DNA of 11,271 nucleotides from Ignavibacteriota bacterium (GTDB taxonomy: Bacteria; Bacteroidota; Ignavibacteria; Palsa-1295): NCBI GenBank assembly GCA_025357895.1, contig JANYLL010000053.1, positions 1-11,271 on the forward strand. Direction: 5' to 3'. Numbering within the stretch: the stretch's first letter is position 1; each line of letters begins with the position of its first letter. The translations under genes and the position numbers were made by a program. Positions 6,529 to 11,271 of this stretch are shown in pieces. The notes beneath the pieces are model-generated. The model was not told the DNA's origin. It did no database searches and saw only the letters and a program-made list of their open reading frames with translations.

Positions 6529-7191
6529 ATGTCACAAGGAAAGACGCTAAATAAAGGCGTGACCCTTTCAGACGAAGAACTTTGGGTCACCTTCCGCGAA
6601 GGCGATGATACTGCATATACTCTACTCTATTTTCGGTATGCGGACAGGCTTTATTCTTATCTCAGACTTCTTATCGGTTCGGGACCTGAGCGCAATAGTA
6701 TAGAAGATGTTTTTCAGGAAACCTGGATTCGTGTATATCACGGAAGAATGCGGTTTGAAGTTCGAGATGCCGGATCTTTTACAGGCTGGGTTTTCCGGAT
6801 CGCCCATAATTATGCGATGGGACTGATTCGTAAACCAAACCGAGTTACTTCATTTAATGAGTTTGATGATGATAAATTTCTTTATAATTATGCATCGACA
6901 AAAGCTCAGGATATCTTAAGTGATGATAGGAGCGCAGAAGAAATACTGGCTTTGCTACGCAGTGTAGTTGAGGGTTTGCCGATCTCGCTAAAGGAAATAT
7001 ACATTCTTTCAGAATTTGAAAGAATGAATATGGATCAAATTACAGAAACACTCAATATTGCAAAGCCGAATGCGAAAGTACGGCTTTTCAGAGCTCGGAA
7101 AATTGTCAGACAAAAGATGATCGAAGCATTGGGTATTGATAAATCTTTTTTGGATAGTAACGAAGGGCATGATAACGTTATTGATATATAA
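6529..7191 (+). CDS. ECF-type RNA polymerase sigma factor
   Basis: This 220-residue extracytoplasmic-function sigma-70 protein directs RNA polymerase to a dedicated promoter set. Region 2 is visible at about residues 27-98: a YFRYADRLYSYL helix, then IEDVFQETWIRVYHG and a FTGWVFRIAHNYAMGLIRK segment, the usual -10 recognition and core-binding part. Region 4 spans about 143-200, with LPISLKEIYILSEFERMNMDQITETLNI followed by AKVRLFRARKIVRQKM, the helix-turn-helix for the -35 element. A charged tail of about 20 residues (SFLDSNEGHDNVIDI) extends past region 4. The ATG at 6529 has no Shine-Dalgarno. The next gene begins 27 bases after the TAA and encodes a membrane anti-sigma-like protein, so the two are probably cotranscribed and functionally linked. 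I cannot assign a numbered ECF group. Confidence 0.95.
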   Translation: MSQGKTLNKGVTLSDEELWVTFREGDDTAYTLLYFRYADRLYSYLRLLIGSGPERNSIEDVFQETWIRVYHGRMRFEVRDAGSFTGWVFRIAHNYAMGLIRKPNRVTSFNEFDDDKFLYNYASTKAQDILSDDRSAEEILALLRSVVEGLPISLKEIYILSEFERMNMDQITETLNIAKPNAKVRLFRARKIVRQKMIEALGIDKSFLDSNEGHDNVIDI

Positions 7192-7207
7192 GAATTGTAG
7201 ATTTTTT

Positions 7208-7212
7208 AGGAG
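7208..7212 (+). promoter_or_regulatory. Shine-Dalgarno AGGAG of the anti-sigma-like gene
   Basis: AGGAG lies 6 bases before the ATG at 7219, a canonical spacing. It fixes the start and is the only clear Shine-Dalgarno seen before a gene in this window; the other starts have AT-rich leaders without one. Confidence 0.7.
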
Positions 7213-7218
7213 ACGATT

Positions 7219-8607
7219 ATGACAGAAGAACGAATATTAGATTTTTTAGACGGCAACTTAGGAGCTTCAGATGAAGAAGAACTGCTTCACCGTCTTGCTG
7301 TATCTCCGGAACGCCGGAATTTGCTCAAGCAGCATCTTCAGGTGCGTGAACTTACTGCTTCGCTTGCGCGCAGGCAATATGTCTCTGTTCCAAAGATGGT
7401 AACTACTTCGCTTTTTACGACGCTTGCTGCAAATGGCTATGCCGGTCCCCATATTCCCTCTGAATTAAATCAGAAGGAAACCCTTATTGCTTCGCTTGAA
7501 AAAAATCTTGGCAAATCTGCAGAAAAGATCGTTGCAGCAAAGAGCGCGACTCATTTTCGCAGGATACTGGCTATTGCTTCCATTGTCTCATTTCTCTTGG
7601 GAGCCGGTGTTCTATATATGCTTATGCCAGAGGCTCGTCAGGATAAGTTTGCAGCTAATATATCAAATGTATTTAGAGGTGCCCTTAGTACTCCCGTTGC
7701 AGCTTCTTCTTCCTTACAATCGCCAATCGTTTCTTTTCCGGACCAACAGTCAGCTAAAAACTTAAGAACTACTAGTAATTCCGGTATATTGAGAGACCAA
7801 TCAGGAGCCGGTGTCGGAAATTCAATGCTGAATAATAAAGTTGAGGCAAACTTTATTCCTATAACCGAACTGATCGTCAGCAATGACGTTAATGATGTTG
7901 CGGAAAATGTCTCTACTAATTCTGAGAAAGTAATAGGTATCTCGACGGTCGATTCTAAAATTCCCATTGCTATATCCTCAATTGAAGACGTACATGGAAC
8001 GGCAAATAATCCCTTCGATCCTGTAAATCATAACGAACATTCTGATCGCTCTTTTTTAGAAAGATTAACATTCTCGTTCCGTGCCGGTGAGGGTAAAGCT
8101 CCTGGAAATTCACAAGCACTGACAGGTTCTTTAATTGAGGCGCGTGCATCTTATGACATTTCTGATTTATTCGTAGCTAAAATTTCCATTGGTAGTTTCA
8201 TGCCATACGAAACTCAGGCGATTGTTGCGAAGCCTGGATTTAATAATGATGGTATACCCTTATTACAACTCAGTTCTGTTCTGCAATATAAGTATATGGT
8301 TGGTGCTGAAGTAGGGGCAAAGTTCAATATGTTTAGTGCTCCATTTGAACTTACAGCAGGATTCATCAGTGACCTTAAGGGAAGTACCGTTCCTCGCGCA
8401 GGATTTTTTACTAACCTTACTGTGAATGATAACTTTAGTATGAATCTTGGCGTGGAAGGAATGATATACACGCATGATATTCGCTCATCGATACGCAATG
8501 CACAAAATTCTTTCGCCGGAGCGCATCCATTGCTCATCGGCTCGCTTCAGGAAAAAGAATCAACAGGTTTTATCGGACCAGCAATAGAAATGGTATGGCG
8601 TTTTTAA
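7219..8607 (+). CDS. Anti-sigma-like membrane protein with C-terminal beta-barrel domain
   Basis: This 462-residue, cysteine-free protein has four visible parts. Residues 1-70 are helical and charged (ILDFLDGNL, EEELLHRLAVSPERRNLLKQHLQ), resembling anti-sigma cytoplasmic domains but without the HxxxCxxC zinc motif. Residues 84-110 could form a coiled coil. A single transmembrane helix (ILAIASIVSFLLGAGVLYML) covers 116-135, preceded by RR. Residues 137 to about 277 are a Ser/Asn-rich low-complexity linker. From about 280 to 462, amphipathic strands ending in the aromatic terminus MVWRF resemble an 8-strand outer-membrane barrel. This suggests that it holds the upstream ECF sigma factor and links the cytoplasm to the outer membrane. 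Similar sigma-adjacent beta-barrel proteins exist in Bacteroidota, as I recall. The barrel could instead be a soluble periplasmic beta domain. The next gene overlaps its last 13 bases. Confidence 0.75.
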   Translation: MTEERILDFLDGNLGASDEEELLHRLAVSPERRNLLKQHLQVRELTASLARRQYVSVPKMVTTSLFTTLAANGYAGPHIPSELNQKETLIASLEKNLGKSAEKIVAAKSATHFRRILAIASIVSFLLGAGVLYMLMPEARQDKFAANISNVFRGALSTPVAASSSLQSPIVSFPDQQSAKNLRTTSNSGILRDQSGAGVGNSMLNNKVEANFIPITELIVSNDVNDVAENVSTNSEKVIGISTVDSKIPIAISSIEDVHGTANNPFDPVNHNEHSDRSFLERLTFSFRAGEGKAPGNSQALTGSLIEARASYDISDLFVAKISIGSFMPYETQAIVAKPGFNNDGIPLLQLSSVLQYKYMVGAEVGAKFNMFSAPFELTAGFISDLKGSTVPRAGFFTNLTVNDNFSMNLGVEGMIYTHDIRSSIRNAQNSFAGAHPLLIGSLQEKESTGFIGPAIEMVWRF

Positions 8608-9329
8608 AGTTTCGAGGAAAGAATAAATACATTAGAGGCGCGATATATTGTGTCCTTTCTATTTTTCTTAGGTTACTATGTTTTGTCAGCTGTGTACCTA
8701 CTCCCACTGAAAATGTAAATGTGGCGCCGAGGGTAACTGATTTGCATTCTTTTTATATTCCTCAAAATATCCATCAGACCAATTTGTGGCGTGCTATTAA
8801 TCTATTTCCGCACCAAGACACAATATATTTCTTTGAATATAAAGATCCAAGTTCATCAATTTCATCTGAAGGTTATTCTCCTATCTGGCAAGTAAAGAAT
8901 CCCGATACATTAGGTAGAAATTCAATACTTTTTGATGCGTATATTTCCGATTCGTTGGTGGAAGTATATGCGGGTAATTCAAAAGATCCAATGACCGGCA
9001 GGCAGATTCGTCTTCGTGATACGCTTCGTGTAGGAGCAACTTGGGTTGCCGCCGATAATTATCTGACGGCTAATGGTGCTCGTGTGCAAATCAATGCTAA
9101 GGTTGAGGATTATTATTCAGAAACCGATAATAAATTCAAAGATGTTTTTTTGGTTTCTTACACATCTAAGGTTAAAGGCTTACAGAATCCGGTGGAGTTG
9201 CAATATCAAAATGGCTCTAGAGTTAATAGATATTATGCCAGAGATATCGGAGCTTTCCTTGAAATATGCAAAGATTTTCGTGATTCCGTTTTCTGTAAGT
9301 CTGAACTTATTGAAACTCGCATCCGCTAA
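8595..9329 (+). CDS. Probable lipoprotein of unknown function in the sigma/anti-sigma module
   Basis: This 244-residue protein matches no family I recognise. A basic N-terminus (KFRGKNKYIR) is followed by a hydrophobic stretch (AIYCVLSIFLRLLCFVSC) ending at C33 in an FVSC sequence. That is an acceptable but not ideal lipobox, and R26 inside the hydrophobic core is unusual. The mature part is rich in beta-prone segments (TIYFFEYKDP, ARVQINAKVEDYY, DVFLVSYTSKV) and ends with NRYYARDIGAFLEICKDF, a pattern typical of secreted Bacteroidota beta proteins. Two late cysteines (CKDFRDSVFC) are 10 residues apart and could form a disulfide. The ATG overlaps the end of the anti-sigma-like gene by 13 bases, which implies translational coupling and a shared role, perhaps as an envelope sensor or partner of the barrel. 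That role is inference only. Confidence 0.7.
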   Translation: MAFLKFRGKNKYIRGAIYCVLSIFLRLLCFVSCVPTPTENVNVAPRVTDLHSFYIPQNIHQTNLWRAINLFPHQDTIYFFEYKDPSSSISSEGYSPIWQVKNPDTLGRNSILFDAYISDSLVEVYAGNSKDPMTGRQIRLRDTLRVGATWVAADNYLTANGARVQINAKVEDYYSETDNKFKDVFLVSYTSKVKGLQNPVELQYQNGSRVNRYYARDIGAFLEICKDFRDSVFCKSELIETRIR

Positions 9330-9347
9330 TCTCCGTTGAATGTTTCA

Positions 9348-9878
9348 ATGGAAAAGTTTGCTCATCTTTTTACGCTAAAAATCCGTGGGTTAGGTTTCGG
9401 TTCACATCCTGTCGAGATTTCTGTGCCTTCTTCCCAACTTGATCTTCCGAGGTTTTATGGAGATATTCATGCTAAAGGTGAGATCGTTGTAAGTGATCGG
9501 CTTGCACTCCATTTACTGCTACAAGCTACAGGTACATTTGATTGCGACAGATGTGGGATAGAATTCGAAAAAACACTTACCCCTGTTATTGACCTTCTCT
9601 ATGTACCGCCTCTACTTGCAAGCGATGCTGAAGAGGATGATAATATTCATATTTTTGAGCCGCAAACGAATGAAATAGATTTTACAGAAGATATTCGGGA
9701 TGCAATAATTCTTGCAATTCCAATGAAAAATCTGCATAGTCCGGATTGCAAAGGCGTTGATCTTGGCGGTAAGGATATGTTGATAGATGAGCGTTTGGCA
9801 TCGCTCGGAGGGCTTTTAGAGAAATTACGTGAAGAAGAAATGAACTCTGGGGCGCCGGGCGGTGTTTCACAGGGCTAA
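9348..9878 (+). CDS. yceD: YceD/DUF177 family protein
   Basis: This is a 176-residue member of the DUF177 family, whose gene sits next to rpmF in many bacteria and which has been linked to 23S rRNA or large-subunit assembly. The family core is visible: FDCDRCGIEFEK with C66 and C69, the acidic middle (DAEEDDNIHIF), EIDFTEDIRDAIILAIPM, and SPDCKG with C134. This matches the pattern in E. coli YceD (ECQRCG... and ...IILALP...EHC). The extended CKGLCPxCG form of Gram-positive members is absent. I chose the ATG at 9348, 18 bases after the upstream stop; an upstream in-frame TTG at 9336 would add four unconserved residues. No Shine-Dalgarno is seen. rpmF follows after 21 bases, so the two are likely one operon. 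Confidence 0.85.
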   Translation: MEKFAHLFTLKIRGLGFGSHPVEISVPSSQLDLPRFYGDIHAKGEIVVSDRLALHLLLQATGTFDCDRCGIEFEKTLTPVIDLLYVPPLLASDAEEDDNIHIFEPQTNEIDFTEDIRDAIILAIPMKNLHSPDCKGVDLGGKDMLIDERLASLGGLLEKLREEEMNSGAPGGVSQG

Positions 9879-9899
9879 TTTTAAGAAAAGTAAGAAACA

Positions 9900-10085
9900 A
9901 TGCCAAATCCAACCCATCGCAACTCACGTACGCGCCGCGACAAACGCCGGACGCATTATAAAGCTGCAAAGCCGTCTTTCGGTGAGTGCAAGAACTGCGG
10001 AGCAATGAAGCTCCTTCATCGTGCATGCCCAAGCTGCGGTTTTTATAACGGCAGGACGATGTTCGCCCCAAAGGCGTTAGCATAA
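9900..10085 (+). CDS. rpmF: 50S ribosomal protein L32
   Basis: This 61-residue basic protein of the large ribosomal subunit has the standard L32 start (MPNPTHRNSRTRRDKRRTHYK). It carries a zinc ribbon with C30-x2-C33 and C43-x2-C46 (CKNCG and CPSCG), so it is the zinc-binding (C+) form. The family N-terminus usually reads MAVPKxRxSxSRR; here NPTHRNSRTRR fills that place. It lies between yceD and plsX as in most bacteria. The leader is A-rich without a Shine-Dalgarno. The TAA is followed within 20 bases by a hairpin that may lower readthrough into plsX. Confidence 0.97.
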   Translation: MPNPTHRNSRTRRDKRRTHYKAAKPSFGECKNCGAMKLLHRACPSCGFYNGRTMFAPKALA

Positions 10086-10104
10086 AACATTTATGGAGTT
10101 TATT

Positions 10105-10136
10105 AAGCCGTTCTTCTTTAATAAGATGAACGGCTT
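10105..10136 (+). terminator. Hairpin between rpmF and plsX (weak terminator or attenuator)
   Basis: AAGCCGTTC (10105-10113) and GAACGGCTT (10128-10136) form a 9-bp perfect stem. It continues after one T-T mismatch with TCTT/AAGA and a TAAT loop. The following TGTTGTAGTCTT is only moderately T-rich, so termination is probably partial. The position allows high L32 expression relative to plsX. Confidence 0.55.
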
Positions 10137-10164
10137 TGTTGTAGTCTTATACGGATTATATTTA
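10135..10164 (+). promoter_or_regulatory. Possible promoter of plsX
   Basis: TTTG at 10135-10138 and TATATTTA at 10157-10164 are 18 bases apart and approximate the TTTG-N19-TAnnTTTG consensus, with one mismatch in the -7 box. The ATG of plsX starts 2 bases later, so a transcript from here would be leaderless. The -33 box overlaps the hairpin's 3' arm. Confidence 0.3.
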
Positions 10165-10166
10165 TA

Positions 10167-11189
10167 ATGATCACGATTGCTCTTGATACCATGGGTGCGG
10201 ATTTCTCTCCGCATAATGAAGTTGCGGGCGCAATTGAAGTAGTAAAGGAATCGAAGGGCAGATTCAAGGTTCTTTTAGTTGGAAAAAAAGAATCACTCAA
10301 TGCGGAGATAAAATATCAACAAGATTTTCCAACAGAAAGTATCGAAGTTGTTGATGCACAAGAAGTCATCGAAATGGGCGATGAGCCTGTTCATGCAATA
10401 AGAGAAAAAAGAAATTCTTCTATTGTAGTCGGACTTCAAGCAGTTAAGCAAAAGCAAGCTGATGCTTTTGTTAGTGCAGGAAATACCGGAGCAGTGATGA
10501 GCGGTGGAACACTCGAACTTGGCAGAATTTTTGGAGTAAGCCGCCCGATGATCGGCTCGCAATTTCCCAGAAGCGCGGGCGGATTTACATTAGTATTCGA
10601 TGTAGGAGCGACTGTGGATGCAAAACCTCATTGGTTGAAAGAATATGGTATCATGGGTTCGATCTATGCCAAAAATATTTTTGGAATTACAAATCCTACT
10701 GTTGCATTACTTTCTGTCGGTGAAGAAAAATCAAAAGGCAACGAACTGGTTCTTGAAGCTGCTAAACTTCTCGAAGCAACGGATATTAATTTCATTGGCA
10801 ACGTCGAAGGCAGAGACATTTTAAATGGCAAATGCGATGTCATTCTCTGTGATGGATACACAGGTAATGTGATCCTTAAATTCGCAGAAAGTGTTCTACC
10901 TTCATTAAGAACACGAATAAAAAAATATTCCGAGAAAAGTTTTGTTCATAAGATCAAGGCAGGTATCACTGCGTCAGTCCTACGATCATCATTAAAAGAT
11001 TTTGATTATCAGGAATATGGCGGAGTTCCACTCCTTGGCGTGAATGGTGTTGTGATTATTGGACATGGCAGCTCAACTCCCCGTGCAATTAGAACAATGC
11101 TTTTACGCGCAGAAGAGATGGTTAAAAAAGATATGGTAGCAACGATCGCGAAAGCATTTGAAAAAGTGCAGGAGAAAATTATTAATTAA
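10167..11189 (+). CDS. plsX: Phosphate acyltransferase PlsX
   Basis: PlsX converts acyl-ACP and phosphate to acyl-phosphate, the donor for PlsY in phosphatidic acid synthesis; it is a peripheral cytoplasmic enzyme on the inner membrane. Its 340 residues equal the family length. Motifs are ALDTMGADFSP at 5-15 (usually DAMGGDxxP, so the second glycine is alanine here), VSAGNTGAVMSGG, LLSVGEEKSKGNE, CDGYTGNVILK and FDYQEYGGVPLLGVNGVVIIGHGSS. The last is the conserved C-terminal signature. The ATG at 10167 gives the expected MITIALD start. Its TAA overlaps the fabH ATG by one base (TAATG), indicating translational coupling with the fatty acid initiation enzyme. Confidence 0.98.
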   Translation: MITIALDTMGADFSPHNEVAGAIEVVKESKGRFKVLLVGKKESLNAEIKYQQDFPTESIEVVDAQEVIEMGDEPVHAIREKRNSSIVVGLQAVKQKQADAFVSAGNTGAVMSGGTLELGRIFGVSRPMIGSQFPRSAGGFTLVFDVGATVDAKPHWLKEYGIMGSIYAKNIFGITNPTVALLSVGEEKSKGNELVLEAAKLLEATDINFIGNVEGRDILNGKCDVILCDGYTGNVILKFAESVLPSLRTRIKKYSEKSFVHKIKAGITASVLRSSLKDFDYQEYGGVPLLGVNGVVIIGHGSSTPRAIRTMLLRAEEMVKKDMVATIAKAFEKVQEKIIN

Positions 11190-11271
11190 TGGAAAAACTC
11201 ACGACATTAAAGCGTGCTGCTATCACTGCCGTTGCGCATTACTTGCCGGACGAAGTAGTGACAAATGCATA
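11189..11271 (+). CDS. fabH: Beta-ketoacyl-ACP synthase III (3' partial)
   Basis: Only the first 27 codons lie in the window: MEKLTTLKRAAITAVAHYLPDEVVTNA. The RAAITAVAHYLPDEVVTN stretch matches the opening strand of FabH enzymes (typically I-x-G-x-G-x-Y-x-P-x-x-V-x-T-N), with alanine where a glycine is common. FabH condenses acetyl-CoA or a branched acyl-CoA with malonyl-ACP to start fatty acid synthesis. The identity is reinforced by position, directly after plsX with a one-base TAATG overlap, the standard yceD-rpmF-plsX-fabH order. The catalytic Cys-His-Asn triad lies beyond the end of the window. Confidence 0.93.
   Translation, partial: MEKLTTLKRAAITAVAHYLPDEVVTNA

Noticed and set aside
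9336..9347. A TTG start for yceD at 9336
   Set aside because: It adds only NVS-type residues not seen in the family; the ATG at 9348 is a standard codon followed by the conserved part.

Overview
The window looks like a moderately AT-rich chromosomal segment from the Bacteroidota/Chlorobiota (FCB) group. The evidence is a gene for a type IX secretion (T9SS) cargo protein with a C-terminal sorting domain, a Bacteroidota-type promoter (TTTG-N19-TAnnTTTG) close upstream of a start codon, and an almost complete lack of Shine-Dalgarno sequences. Dispersed palindromic repeats of a style I associate with these lineages also fit. I cannot name the genus; an Ignavibacteria/Kapabacteria-like or deep Bacteroidota lineage would fit.

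Layout. Bases 1-653 hold the 3' part of a sugar-phosphate nucleotidyltransferase with a left-handed beta-helix tail. Next come a dispersed repeat, metK (769-1923) and its intrinsic terminator. A 101-bp palindromic repeat (1981-2081) then abuts the stop codon of a minus-strand T9SS cargo gene (2081-2938), whose reading frame is broken by an amber codon at position 30. A short divergent promoter region leads to a plus-strand KdgK-like PfkB sugar kinase (3031-3933) and a cytoplasmic GH38 alpha-mannosidase (4045-6450). These two probably form a glycan/sugar catabolic pair, separated by a third repeat family that also supplies the end of the kinase gene.

Bases 6529-9329 hold a compact three-gene module. 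It consists of an ECF sigma factor, a cysteine-free anti-sigma-like protein with one transmembrane helix followed by a long periplasmic linker and an apparent C-terminal outer-membrane beta-barrel, and an overlapping gene for a probable lipoprotein. This is the most interesting region: it could be a sigma switch in which one polypeptide spans the envelope.

Bases 9348-11271 are the conserved cluster yceD (DUF177) - rpmF - plsX - fabH (5' end only), which links ribosomal protein L32 to the start of fatty acid and phospholipid synthesis.

Three different palindromic repeat families lie in the left 4 kb, each at or within a few bases of a stop codon. None is seen in the right 7 kb. No tRNA, rRNA, CRISPR array, insertion sequence or transposase gene was seen, and no gene-free stretch exceeds 300 bases.
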